The notes below the pieces were generated by a model, which saw only the letters and a list, made by a program, of their open reading frames with translations, ran no database searches and was not told where the DNA came from. Position numbers and translations under genes: made by a program. DNA of 49,846 nt, taken from positions 1 through 49,846 of the forward strand of contig JAFRAB010000046.1 in assembly GCA_017405675.1 (NCBI GenBank), written 5' to 3'. This document shows, in pieces, positions 7,880-15,878 of this stretch (position 1 is its first letter; every line of letters starts with the position of its first letter). The DNA comes from Erysipelotrichaceae bacterium. Lineage in GTDB: Bacteria; Bacillota_I; Bacilli_A; Erysipelotrichales; Erysipelotrichaceae.

Positions 7880-9286
7880 ATGAAAAAAGCTGGAGTTTTA
7901 ATGCCAATAGCTTCTTTGCCATCACCATATCTTGTCGGTGATTTCGGACCGCAGGCATATAAATTTGCGGACATGATCAGGAAGGCTGGATATGACATGT
8001 GGCAGATGCTGCCTTTAAATACCGTTGGGTTCGGTAACTCTCCATATCAGTGTTTTTCCAGCAAGGCCATTGATCCGATGTATATTTCTGTGGATCTGTT
8101 ACGTAAGGATGGCCTCATCAGAAAACAATATCCTAAGAAAGAGACTGACACGATCGACTACATGGCAGCCAAGCAGCTTAAAAACGAGATGCTTAAGGAA
8201 GCTTATTCCAGATTTAAACCAGATGATGAATACCGTGAATTCATAAAACAGCCGTGGGTAAGAAAATACGCGGTCTTTATTGCGTTTAAGGAACTGCATG
8301 GCATGTCATGCTGGAATACCTGGCCAGACGAATACAAAAACTATCCTCTGACCGGTGATGAAAAACTGACTGAGAGTAACTCTGAGGCTATAGATTTTCA
8401 GATGTTTGTGCAGTATGAACTGTTCAGACAGTTTAGAATGCTGAAAAAATATGTCAATGATCTGGGGCTTACCATTATAGGTGATATTCCGTTCTACGTA
8501 GGCATTGACTCAGATGATGTTTATTTCAATAGAGAATATTTTGAACTGGATTCAGACGGCAGACCAATATGGATAGCCGGTGTTCCACCTGATTATTTCA
8601 ATGATCTGGGACAGAGATGGGGAAACCCTCTGTACAAGTGGGATCTGCTGCAGAAGAATCACTACGGATTATGGTTTGACAGACTAGCGGCCAATGCCAG
8701 AATATTCGATATTCTGCGAATTGACCATTTCAGAGCATTTGATACTTACTGGAAAATCAGCGAACAAGAAGAGACGGCTGTTAACGGTGAATGGATTGAA
8801 AACTGCGGTGAAGATTTCTTCAGAACACTGTTTAAGAAATATCCGGATATCAGAATAATTGCTGAGGATTTAGGCGATCTCAGACCGGAAGTACACCAGT
8901 TAAGAGACAAGTTCAACCTTATGGGCATGAAGATCATGCAGTTTACATTTTTTGAACCGGAGAAGGTCAGGGAACTGTGCTATATCGGCACCCATGATAA
9001 CGATTCTCTTACCGGCTGGCTGAAGAAGGAGTCAAGAGCTTTCCGTAAGCAGATCAGAGAAGTTGTACATAAGAAATATCCGAAGGACAAATTCTATGAC
9101 GCTGTCATGAAATATACTCTTGGTCTGAAAAATGAGATGGTCATTCTTTCAGTTAATGACATTACACTTGATGACCGCCGTATAAATCTGCCTGGAACCA
9201 TAGGCAGTCCTAACTGGGAATACAAGATAAGAAATTTCAGATCTCTTGCTCAGAGACTGAAAGTGATAAGAGGTGAACGTAATTGA
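7880..9286 (+). CDS. malQ: 4-alpha-glucanotransferase (amylomaltase)
   Basis: 468 aa GH77 enzyme. It transfers alpha-1,4-glucan segments between maltodextrins, releasing glucose, in the cytoplasm. Family motifs are seen in order: PLNTVGFGNSPYQ (45-57), GDIPFYV (201-207), GVPPDYF (234-240), DILRIDHFRAF with nucleophile D282, the acid/base E329 in IAEDLG, and THDND with D373. GAT GATTT upstream contains GGAGATGA as ribosome binding site. Its stop codon overlaps the TTG start of the lacI-type gene, so the two are translated in a coupled manner. The operator in its promoter suggests induction by a maltodextrin or glucose derivative. Confidence 0.95.
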   Translation: MKKAGVLMPIASLPSPYLVGDFGPQAYKFADMIRKAGYDMWQMLPLNTVGFGNSPYQCFSSKAIDPMYISVDLLRKDGLIRKQYPKKETDTIDYMAAKQLKNEMLKEAYSRFKPDDEYREFIKQPWVRKYAVFIAFKELHGMSCWNTWPDEYKNYPLTGDEKLTESNSEAIDFQMFVQYELFRQFRMLKKYVNDLGLTIIGDIPFYVGIDSDDVYFNREYFELDSDGRPIWIAGVPPDYFNDLGQRWGNPLYKWDLLQKNHYGLWFDRLAANARIFDILRIDHFRAFDTYWKISEQEETAVNGEWIENCGEDFFRTLFKKYPDIRIIAEDLGDLRPEVHQLRDKFNLMGMKIMQFTFFEPEKVRELCYIGTHDNDSLTGWLKKESRAFRKQIREVVHKKYPKDKFYDAVMKYTLGLKNEMVILSVNDITLDDRRINLPGTIGSPNWEYKIRNFRSLAQRLKVIRGERN

Positions 9287-10266
9287 TTAGCATTAAGGAT
9301 GTTGCTGCCAGAGCGAAAGTGTCCGCAGGTACAGTATCCAAAGTTCTGAAGGGGTATACCAATATTTCTGAGGAAACGAAAAAAAACGTCATACAGGCTG
9401 TAAATGAACTGGGTTATGTGCCTAACAGTGCAGCCAGTACCTTATCCAGCAAAGGCAAAAAGAAAATTGCCATCTACATCTACATCAACGACAAATTTCA
9501 GCAGATCGACGAAATCAACATGCTGTATCTTATGGGAGCTTTGGACAGATGCCGAGAACTCGGCATTGAAACTGTTACGGTTTACAATGATACCTTAGAA
9601 CGGCTCCAGCACGATACCTGCTTTACGTATTTCAGTTCACTGTCAGCTGATTCAGTTATCGTATTTGGTTTAAACCGAGATGACCGCATGATGCTCGACA
9701 TGCTGGAAAGTCCGCGCTTCAACTTTGTGGTAGTTGATGCTCCGATCGTCAGAGAGAATACTTCCTGTATTTATATTAATCAGCAGAAAGCTCAGTATGA
9801 TGTTGCCAATCAGGTAATTGCTGAAGGGGATAGAGTACTTTATTTTGCCGGTAAGAAAAATGGATACGTTTCAGAAATGAGACTGGAAGGAATCAGACAG
9901 CTGCAAAAAGACAAAGACTTTGAACTTACAGTAATAGACGGTGAGTTCTCTGAAGCCATAGCTTATAATAAGACTCTCGAGATGGCAGAACAGTATGACT
10001 GTATTGTCTGTGCCAGTGACATGATGGCAATCGGAGCTAAGAAAGCCTGCAAGGAACTTGGCATATATGTAAAGATATCCGGTTTTGACGGTATCCGCCT
10101 AATGGGATATGTCGGCAGTGCCATTCCAACGGTCAGACAGAATTTCTATAACATTGGCTATCGCTGTGTTGATGAAATAATAAAGCTCAGAGAAGGTGAA
10201 AGCGGTCAGGAAGTCATAATGCCTTATGAGATAGATCGCATATCATATCGGAGTGTCATTAAGTAA
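9283..10266 (+). CDS. LacI/GalR-family transcriptional repressor
   Basis: 327 aa. The N-terminal helix-turn-helix and hinge are clear (SIKDVAARAKVSAGTVSKVL, then GYVPNSAASTL), followed by a periplasmic-binding-protein-like sensor domain (FDGIRLMGYVGSAIPTV near the end). The start is TTG at 9283, overlapping the malQ stop as TTGA and preceded by AGAGGTGA; no ATG would retain the DNA-binding domain. It most likely represses the malQ-lacI operon through the palindrome at 7817-7834. The effector is unknown, a maltodextrin being the natural guess. The divergent fucO promoter could also be affected. Confidence 0.92.
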   Translation: MISIKDVAARAKVSAGTVSKVLKGYTNISEETKKNVIQAVNELGYVPNSAASTLSSKGKKKIAIYIYINDKFQQIDEINMLYLMGALDRCRELGIETVTVYNDTLERLQHDTCFTYFSSLSADSVIVFGLNRDDRMMLDMLESPRFNFVVVDAPIVRENTSCIYINQQKAQYDVANQVIAEGDRVLYFAGKKNGYVSEMRLEGIRQLQKDKDFELTVIDGEFSEAIAYNKTLEMAEQYDCIVCASDMMAIGAKKACKELGIYVKISGFDGIRLMGYVGSAIPTVRQNFYNIGYRCVDEIIKLREGESGQEVIMPYEIDRISYRSVIK

Positions 10267-10340
10267 TAATTTCAGGTATTAGTTAATTATGAGAAAATGT
10301 GATAGGATATTCGTATATTCTGTTACATTTTTTTGATAGT

Positions 10341-10847
10341 ATGTTAGTTTTAAAAGAACCAGAGATAAAAGACAGTGATAAACTGTATGATGCCATGATG
10401 ACGTTTCCAGCCTGGGAAAATGGTTTTGAAAACCCTTTTTTACATATGAGCAGAGAAGAGTTTGCTAATAAGGGGATCAGAATGATGCTGGATTCAGGGC
10501 AGGGCGTTAATCTGAAACCAATGTATGTCCCACAGTCATACTTTTTCCTCTGGGATGATGATGAAGTTGTAGGCTTATTCAAAATAAGACATTATCTTAA
10601 CGTTTTCCTTCGAGAGGGCAGCGGGCATATAGGATTCGGTATTGTCAGTAATTATCGCAACAGACATTATGCCACAGAAGGCCTGAAGCTGGCTCTGGAG
10701 AAGGCCAGGGAAATAGTAAAAGAAGATACAGTTTACATGTCATGCTTCCGCTACAATACAGCTTCGCTTAAGGCCATGCTTAATAATGGCGCATGGATCG
10801 ATCACGAAGATGATGAAATATTTTATACGAGGGTAAAGATCAGATGA
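10341..10847 (+). CDS. GNAT family N-acetyltransferase
   Basis: 168 aa, RimJ/RimL-like GNAT: the acetyl-CoA region reads GHIGFGIVSNYRNRHYATEGLK, where the usual RGxG loop is weak (NRHYAT), and motif B is NTASLKAMLNNGAW. The longer frame from 10299 adds an unlikely hydrophobic leader; the ATG at 10341 starts a standard GNAT strand. No Shine-Dalgarno sequence precedes it, only a T-rich stretch, and a TGTTACATT extended -10-like element ends 11 bases before the ATG, so the mRNA may have almost no leader. It overlaps the ybaK start by four bases (ATGA). Substrate unknown. Confidence 0.78.
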   Translation: MLVLKEPEIKDSDKLYDAMMTFPAWENGFENPFLHMSREEFANKGIRMMLDSGQGVNLKPMYVPQSYFFLWDDDEVVGLFKIRHYLNVFLREGSGHIGFGIVSNYRNRHYATEGLKLALEKAREIVKEDTVYMSCFRYNTASLKAMLNNGAWIDHEDDEIFYTRVKIR

Positions 10848-11314
10848 AGCAGGAAAGGACAAATGTCATGAGACTTCTTGATTCACTGCAAGTACAGTTC
10901 AGTGAACACACTTATGAAAGTGACGGTTCTCTTTCCGGTATCGAAGTGGCCCAGCTGATCGGACAGGATCCGCAGCAGGTTTTCAAAACTCTGGTGACGG
11001 TTGGCAATAGCGGAGAACATTTTGTTTTTGTCATACCCGTTAATAAAGAACTTAATCTTAAAAAAGCTGCCAAGGCTACCGGACAGAAGAGCATTGAAAT
11101 GATCAAAAGCAGGGAACTGCTGCCCCTGACGGGATATATACATGGTGGATGTTCTCCTATCGGAATGAAGAAATTCTTCAGGACAACAATAGATGAGACT
11201 GCAATCCTTTTTGATACGATCATCTTCAGCGCCGGTAAGATCGGTTTCCAGGTGGAGATATCGCTTGATGAGTTAAAAAAAGCCATTGATTTCTCACTGG
11301 CTGATCTTGTTTAG
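10844..11314 (+). CDS. ybaK: YbaK/EbsC-family aminoacyl-tRNA deacylase
   Basis: 156 aa, single YbaK editing domain. Family members hydrolyse Cys-tRNA(Pro) or related mischarged tRNAs in trans. The catalytic lysine aligns to K48 in QVFKTLV, and GGCSPIG (101-107) matches the conserved GxxxP loop. The start overlaps the stop of the preceding GNAT gene by four bases. Its 3' end overlaps the convergent lipoprotein gene by 21 bases, and no terminator lies between them. Exact tRNA specificity is not readable. Confidence 0.9.
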   Translation: MKQERTNVMRLLDSLQVQFSEHTYESDGSLSGIEVAQLIGQDPQQVFKTLVTVGNSGEHFVFVIPVNKELNLKKAAKATGQKSIEMIKSRELLPLTGYIHGGCSPIGMKKFFRTTIDETAILFDTIIFSAGKIGFQVEISLDELKKAIDFSLADLV

Positions 11315-12004
11315 CAGCTCTCTGCTGATATTTATAACTATTCTAATTGAGTCGTCACGTCGTGTGCCGACACTGGTTACTTCAATATGTCCGTAATTGG
11401 TCAGTGTGTACCAGCTGAAATGCTGATACTGCTGGCTTTTTGTTTCGCCATATACAGTATCCGGAAGATCATCCTGGCATTCTTCCATTGTCCAGCACCA
11501 GCTGTTTGTACCAATAAGCCAGCTGTAGTCACTGTCATCGGTCTGAACATAATATTCCAGATCGTTATCATCGGTTCTCTTTTCCAGAGGAACGATTTTA
11601 CGTATATCACTTAAATTCAGCAATCTGATGGCATAGCCATCTTTCTCAGTCAGTTCACCCAACTGAGGAGCGATTTCCTCTTCGAGATACAGCTTCATGG
11701 CACTGTCTTCATATTTGAGTTTGTCATCAGTGAAGTGTCTTATCATTCCGAACATCAGATCATAGTCAAAGTAAATACTGTCAGAATAATCAGCTTCTGC
11801 ACTGACCAGAGTACAGCATGTATCATCGAGTGACAGTATATACCAGTCTCGTTCACTATAGGTGACCTTGTCGCCAATGTTAAAAGTGATTTCCGGTGTA
11901 ACTGTATCATCGGGTTGCGGATCGTCTTCAGGCTTAGGTGCAATAGGTACACTGCTGCAGGAAGCCAGCAGCAAACAAACCAATATAAAAAACAGTTTTT
12001 TCAT
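11294..12004 (-). CDS. lipoprotein with a surface domain also found in the 25464 gene
   Basis: 236 aa. Residues 1-16 are a lipoprotein signal with lipobox LASC, so C16 should be lipidated and the protein anchored outside the membrane. A short proline/aspartate-rich linker follows. The mature domain begins GDKVTYSERDWYIL and ends near IRIVINISREL, resembling the repeated domain of the membrane protein at 25464 and the DUF6273-type domains of Bacillota surface proteins. Function unknown. It has no Shine-Dalgarno sequence: TGATAGAAT (extended -10) ends six bases before the ATG, so the mRNA is probably leaderless. Its 3' end overlaps ybaK. Confidence 0.8.
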   Translation of the reverse strand: MKKLFFILVCLLLASCSSVPIAPKPEDDPQPDDTVTPEITFNIGDKVTYSERDWYILSLDDTCCTLVSAEADYSDSIYFDYDLMFGMIRHFTDDKLKYEDSAMKLYLEEEIAPQLGELTEKDGYAIRLLNLSDIRKIVPLEKRTDDNDLEYYVQTDDSDYSWLIGTNSWCWTMEECQDDLPDTVYGETKSQQYQHFSWYTLTNYGHIEVTSVGTRRDDSIRIVINISRELLNKISQ

Positions 12005-12010
12005 GTCTTA

Positions 12011-12018
12011 ATTCTATC
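12011..12018 (-). promoter_or_regulatory. extended -10 of a probable leaderless promoter (lipoprotein)
   Basis: On the minus strand TGATAGAAT carries a TG extension and the hexamer TAGAAT (12016-12011). Six bases separate it from the ATG at 12004, so the transcript should begin at the start codon. Confidence 0.6.
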
Positions 12019-12055
12019 ACAGAGAAGTGAGTTGTGGCATAATCAGCTCAATTGT

Positions 12056-12063
12056 TATACAAT
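12056..12063 (+). promoter_or_regulatory. -10 region of the O-methyltransferase gene, near-leaderless
   Basis: TTATACAAT lies nine bases before the ATG at 12073, with TTGTGG at 12032-12037 as a plausible -35. The predicted leader is 0-5 bases and there is no Shine-Dalgarno sequence. It is divergent from the lipoprotein promoter 40 bases away. Confidence 0.5.
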
Positions 12064-12072
12064 TTAAACAAG

Positions 12073-12669
12073 ATGTGTGAAGAGATTATCTGGGAAATCA
12101 AACAGAAAGCATTAGATGACAGAGTACCTATCATGGAAGATGAGGGGATGGATTATCTCTGCCGTTTTCTGCAGGAAAATAAGGTTCGCACACTGCTGGA
12201 AGTGGGAACGGCTGTCGGCTACAGTTCCATAATGATGGCACACTGCAATCCCGAACTCAGAATACTGACTCTCGAGCAGGATGAGGAACGTTATACGGAA
12301 GCAGTTTACAACATCAAAAGATGCCATATGGAAGACAGGATTGATGCCGTCTGTACCAATGCCAGAGAATATGATACGGATGAAATGTTTGATGTCATTT
12401 TCCTGGATGGGCCCAAAGCGCATAATCAACGGCTGTTTGAACGCTATGAAAAGAACCTTAATCCAGGTGGATACTTTATCATTGATGATGTATGGTTCCA
12501 CGGTTTTATAGACAACCCGGAATTAATGAGAAGCAAAAGACTTAAGAAACTTGTTTCTAAACTGAAACAGTTTACTGATAACATGATGAATAATTCTGAT
12601 TACGAGTGCACCTATCTTAAAATAGGAGACGGTGTGCTGATCGCCAGAAGGAGGGATACAGATGAATAA
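12073..12669 (+). CDS. class I O-methyltransferase, TrmR/YrrM-like
   Basis: 198 aa. SAM-binding motif I is LLEVGTAVGYSS (41-52), followed by LTLEQDEERY (strand 2) and VIFLDGPKAHNQRLFE and IIDDVWFHG, which are typical of the catechol-O-methyltransferase-like family. The B. subtilis member TrmR (YrrM) methylates 5-hydroxyuridine at tRNA position 34; that role fits but small-molecule substrates are possible. The frame can be read from a TTG at 12052, but that codon overlaps the -10 element, so ATG 12073 is the likely start. It overlaps the aminopeptidase gene by eight bases. Confidence 0.82.
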   Translation: MCEEIIWEIKQKALDDRVPIMEDEGMDYLCRFLQENKVRTLLEVGTAVGYSSIMMAHCNPELRILTLEQDEERYTEAVYNIKRCHMEDRIDAVCTNAREYDTDEMFDVIFLDGPKAHNQRLFERYEKNLNPGGYFIIDDVWFHGFIDNPELMRSKRLKKLVSKLKQFTDNMMNNSDYECTYLKIGDGVLIARRRDTDE

Positions 12670-13966
12670 TGCAGAAAAAATGATTGAATTCCTGAACAGA
12701 TGCCACAGTGTTTTCCATGCCACAGCACTGCTGGAAGATGAACTGAAGGAAGCTGGCTTCACTCAGCTCTTTGAAAACGAAAACTGGAAGCTTAAAAGCA
12801 ATACCAATTATTATGTAAAAAGAAATGATACCAGCATAATCGGCTTCAAGGTACCTGAAATCAAAAATGTAAAGTCACTGAATATCGTGGCTTCCCATTC
12901 CGATTCGCCTACCTTCAAGCTCAAACCGTTAGCTGACATGGTTGATGAACACTACAACAGACTGAACGTCGAAACGTATGGAGGTGGCATTCTGGCAACA
13001 TGGCTTGATCGCCCGCTGTCAGTAGCCGGCAGAGTCATCGTCAGAGAAGACGGTGTTCTGACTTCAAAACTTATAGATTTTGATGAAAACATGGCCATGA
13101 TTCCAAATGTTGCCATTCACCAGAACAGAGATATTAATTCCGGATACAAATGGAATCCGCAGGTCGATCTCATTCCTATGATCGGTATGGAGAAGGGTAA
13201 GGATTACCTGAACAGAAGAATTGCTGAAAAACTGGGTATTGAAGTTACTGACATCATCAGCTTTGACCTTTTCCTCTACAACCGTGAAAAGGGCTTTACC
13301 TGGGGTGAGAATGGGGAATTCATCAGTGCTCAGAGAATTGATGACCTGGCCTGTGCCTATACCTCATTACAGGCATTCAAAAAGGCTGAAAGCGTCAATG
13401 CACTGAATATCTGCGCCGTATTTGATAACGAAGAAGTAGGCAGCAGAACCAGACAGGGCATGGCTTCAACTTTCCTGTCTGATGTCATTGACAGAGTCTT
13501 TGCCGCATTCAAGTGCAGTGATTCAGAAATAAAGGCCATCATGGCCAACTCATTCATGGTCAGCGCTGATAATGCCCATGCAGCTCATCCGAATCATCCT
13601 GAACTGTATGACAGAGACAACCGCTGCTACATGAATAAAGGCGTCGTAATAAAACGTCACGCCGCCCAGAGTTATGTTACTGATTCAGTAAGTGAAGCAG
13701 TTCTGAAGGAAATGTTCGCCAGAAGTGAAACCCCGTATCAGTATTTCGCTAACAGAAGCGACTTAAGAGGTGGAGGCACGCAGGCATCAATTGCCAGCAT
13801 TCATATCGCTGCCATGGCAGTAGATATCGGTTTACCGCAGCTGGCCATGCATTCATGCTTTGAGACAGCCGGCAGTAAGGATGTTGACTACATGATTGAC
13901 ATGTTATCAGAATTCTACAGCTGTGCCGTAGTTCTGGATAACGACAAGATAAGAATACTGAAGTAA
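12662..13966 (+). CDS. M18-family metalloaminopeptidase
   Basis: 434 aa, the usual length for M18 (aspartyl aminopeptidase) enzymes, which remove N-terminal acidic or neutral residues from peptides in the cytoplasm using two zinc ions. VASHSDSPTFKLKP contains H79 and D81, DNEEVGSRTRQG carries the catalytic glutamates, and SADNAHAAHPN and the late MHSCFE contribute ligands. AGGAGGG precedes the start within the end of the methyltransferase gene, so translation is coupled. A hairpin terminator follows the stop codon. Confidence 0.92.
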   Translation: MNNAEKMIEFLNRCHSVFHATALLEDELKEAGFTQLFENENWKLKSNTNYYVKRNDTSIIGFKVPEIKNVKSLNIVASHSDSPTFKLKPLADMVDEHYNRLNVETYGGGILATWLDRPLSVAGRVIVREDGVLTSKLIDFDENMAMIPNVAIHQNRDINSGYKWNPQVDLIPMIGMEKGKDYLNRRIAEKLGIEVTDIISFDLFLYNREKGFTWGENGEFISAQRIDDLACAYTSLQAFKKAESVNALNICAVFDNEEVGSRTRQGMASTFLSDVIDRVFAAFKCSDSEIKAIMANSFMVSADNAHAAHPNHPELYDRDNRCYMNKGVVIKRHAAQSYVTDSVSEAVLKEMFARSETPYQYFANRSDLRGGGTQASIASIHIAAMAVDIGLPQLAMHSCFETAGSKDVDYMIDMLSEFYSCAVVLDNDKIRILK

Positions 13967-13969
13967 AAA

Positions 13970-13995
13970 AAATAGCTGGTTTATACCAGCTATTT
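13970..13995. terminator. bidirectional intrinsic terminator
   Basis: AAATAGCTGGT and ACCAGCTATTT form a perfect 11-bp stem with a four-base loop between the convergent aminopeptidase and nucleotidyltransferase genes. The stem includes the last codons of the minus-strand gene. Confidence 0.85.
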
Positions 13996-14889
13996 CCATA
14001 AATCGTAAGGATAGTGACCCTGAACTTTGTAGGTCGCTATTTTTCTTATTACGTTTTCCTTATCCTGTGGATAGGTAACGCCGAACCACTCAGATTCTGT
14101 TCCCAGAACTTCAACAGTTAGCTTGCCTTCATCGATAAGTTCACCGATGGCTGTAGGAATTACATATTCTGATTTAGGAACTTCAATATTCTTGTCGAGG
14201 AATTCTCTGAACTTGGCATCAAATACATCGTAGATGGCAGGAGTGAAGCCCCAGAAGTTCATTGAAACATAGCCAGGTGGCAGTAATGTTTCGTTGCCTT
14301 CGTCATCTACTGAATAAGCATCGTTTTCAACTTTCTTGATTGATTTGGTTTCAACGATCTTGGTCAGATAGTTATCCTTGATATCGCATACGCCTCTGGT
14401 AACAGTTCCGTTTTCAGTAAGTGTATTGGCGAGCTGATAGCCTACCATTGAATAATGATTATCTTCAACTTTTTCAGTCAGATACTTGTACATTATCTCA
14501 AATGCTTCGCGGCCATAGAAGTCATCAGCATTGATGATGGCGAAAGGTCCGTCTACATGACCTCTGGTTGAAAGTAAAGCATGAACAGTGCCCCAAGGTT
14601 TTGTTCTACCCTGTGGACATTCATAGCCTTCAGGAAGGTCTGTAACGCTCTGGAATGCATATTCCACGTCGATGAAAGGTCTGATCTTATTGGCAATCTG
14701 GACATCAAACAGTTCTTCATGTTCAGGTCTGATGATAAGAACGACTTTCTTGAAACCGGCTCTCATGGCATCATACATTGAGAAATCAATGATGCTTTCA
14801 CCGTTGTTTCCTACAACATCAATCTGCTTTAAGCCGCCATATCTGCTGCCCAGACCGGCTGCCAAAATTACAAGTACAGGACTAGTCAT
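13990..14889 (-). CDS. sugar-phosphate nucleotidyltransferase
   Basis: 299 aa. The N-terminal signature LAAGLGSRYGGLKQ (9-22) is the GxGxR nucleotide-binding loop of nucleotidyltransferases that join NTP and a sugar-1-phosphate. PWGTVHALL and INADDFYGREAFEIM (metal-binding DD) are also present. This sub-type is often annotated as UTP-glucose-1-phosphate uridylyltransferase-like, but no glycan genes are nearby to fix the sugar. The start is supported by GGAGGT and by the motif lying nine residues in. It has its own promoter (TACAAT on the minus strand near 14925). Confidence 0.82.
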   Translation of the reverse strand: MTSPVLVILAAGLGSRYGGLKQIDVVGNNGESIIDFSMYDAMRAGFKKVVLIIRPEHEELFDVQIANKIRPFIDVEYAFQSVTDLPEGYECPQGRTKPWGTVHALLSTRGHVDGPFAIINADDFYGREAFEIMYKYLTEKVEDNHYSMVGYQLANTLTENGTVTRGVCDIKDNYLTKIVETKSIKKVENDAYSVDDEGNETLLPPGYVSMNFWGFTPAIYDVFDAKFREFLDKNIEVPKSEYVIPTAIGELIDEGKLTVEVLGTESEWFGVTYPQDKENVIRKIATYKVQGHYPYDLWK

Positions 14890-14960
14890 TATGTAATACC
14901 TCCGTTGTTCTGATTACTTTTATTGTATCAGTATTGTATATAAATAATCAATAATAAGGG

Positions 14961-14990
14961 TTGCGCGAAAGGGGTAAAAAAGTTTAAAAT
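14961..14990 (+). promoter_or_regulatory. promoter upstream of the small ORF
   Basis: TTGCGC (14961-14966), an 18-base spacer and TAAAAT (14985-14990). Transcription should start near 14997, giving a leader of about 38 bases before the small ORF. Confidence 0.55.
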
Positions 14991-15034
14991 ATGTGTAAGG
15001 AAAATTCAGATATTTTTAATCTGCAGGAGATATT

Positions 15035-15139
15035 ATGGGCATTGTTTACGCCGTTAAAGTATACAATAAGAAAGCTGATAAGGCTTTGGGGGATTTAGCC
15101 ACCTTGATGGTGGTTGCTTTGAAATCGGAAAATATATAG
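15035..15139 (+). CDS. small ORF of 34 codons, unknown; possible small RNA
   Basis: ATG at 15035 follows CAGGAGA at the right spacing and the frame runs to TAG at 15137-15139. The peptide begins MGIVYAVKVYNKKADK and has a short hydrophobic stretch (LATLMVVAL); I do not recognise it. It has its own promoter-like sequence and an intrinsic terminator starting at the stop codon, giving a predicted transcript of about 165 bases. The DNA inside the frame can also fold (CCACC with GGTGG at 15098-15112), so it may act as a small RNA or as a leader that attenuates the ankyrin/EF-G-like operon. All of this is inference. Confidence 0.45.
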   Translation: MGIVYAVKVYNKKADKALGDLATLMVVALKSENI

Positions 15140-15164
15140 GGTGCTTTTTTGCGAGCACCTTTTT
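15140..15164 (+). terminator. intrinsic terminator after the small ORF
   Basis: GGTGCT and AGCACC pair around an eight-base loop and are followed by five T. It lies upstream of the ankyrin gene, so it ends the small transcript or works as an attenuator. Confidence 0.75.
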
Positions 15165-15194
15165 AATACTTTGATCTGTAAAGGAGGTAAAGCC

Positions 15195-15866
15195 ATGGAT
15201 CAAAAGGTAAATAAGTTTTGGGATGCGGCTACAGTTGGTGACGTCAACATCATTAAACAGATGCTTGATGACGGCATTGACGTTAATCTAAGAAACGAAG
15301 AAAACAGAACGGCTCTGATGCGCTGCGCCAGAAGAGGCCGTAAGCAGGCAACTCAGCTATTGCTGGATGCTGGTGCTGATATCAATGCATTTGACGACAA
15401 TCACAAAAATGCACTGATGGGTGCAGCAAAGAAAGGACACCAGGAAATCTGTGAAATGCTGATCGATGCTGGAGCAGATGTTAATGCCAAGGACCGGCAG
15501 GGCAGCACTTCTCTGATGAGAGCAGCCTTCATGGGTCATGAACAGATCGTCAGACGACTGATCAAGGCCGGAGCCAATGTCAATGATCAGGATGACAAAG
15601 GCAGAACAGCTCTTATGGAAGCCTGCAGCGCTGGAAGCATCAATGCCATTGATGTACTGCTGGCCAGAAAGGCTGATGTAAACATTCAGGATAAAATGGG
15701 CTGTACCGCACTTATGCGTGTGGCATATGCGGGGTATGACATTCTTATAGAACAGCTGCTGCAGCATGGAGCAGATAAGGATATCGTGGACAACGATGGC
15801 AGAAAAGCATATGATTATTATGTTACAAGACATCATAATCCAGATATTGAAAAACAGTTAGGTTAA
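15195..15866 (+). CDS. ankyrin-repeat protein
   Basis: 223 aa made almost entirely of about six ankyrin repeats, each with the pattern TALMxAxxxGxxxxxxxLLxxGADVN (shortened: TALMRCARRG, ALMGAAKKG, SLMRAAFMG, TALMEACSAG, TALMRVAYAG). There is no signal peptide, so it should be a cytoplasmic protein-protein interaction module. The start at 15195 follows a perfect AAGGAGGT; an earlier in-frame TTG at 15141 lies in the terminator. It is 12 bases from the EF-G-like gene and almost certainly cotranscribed with it, so the partner could be that GTPase. Ankyrin proteins are uncommon in bacterial housekeeping operons. Confidence 0.9.
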   Translation: MDQKVNKFWDAATVGDVNIIKQMLDDGIDVNLRNEENRTALMRCARRGRKQATQLLLDAGADINAFDDNHKNALMGAAKKGHQEICEMLIDAGADVNAKDRQGSTSLMRAAFMGHEQIVRRLIKAGANVNDQDDKGRTALMEACSAGSINAIDVLLARKADVNIQDKMGCTALMRVAYAGYDILIEQLLQHGADKDIVDNDGRKAYDYYVTRHHNPDIEKQLG

Positions 15867-15878
15867 AGGAGAGGGAAA

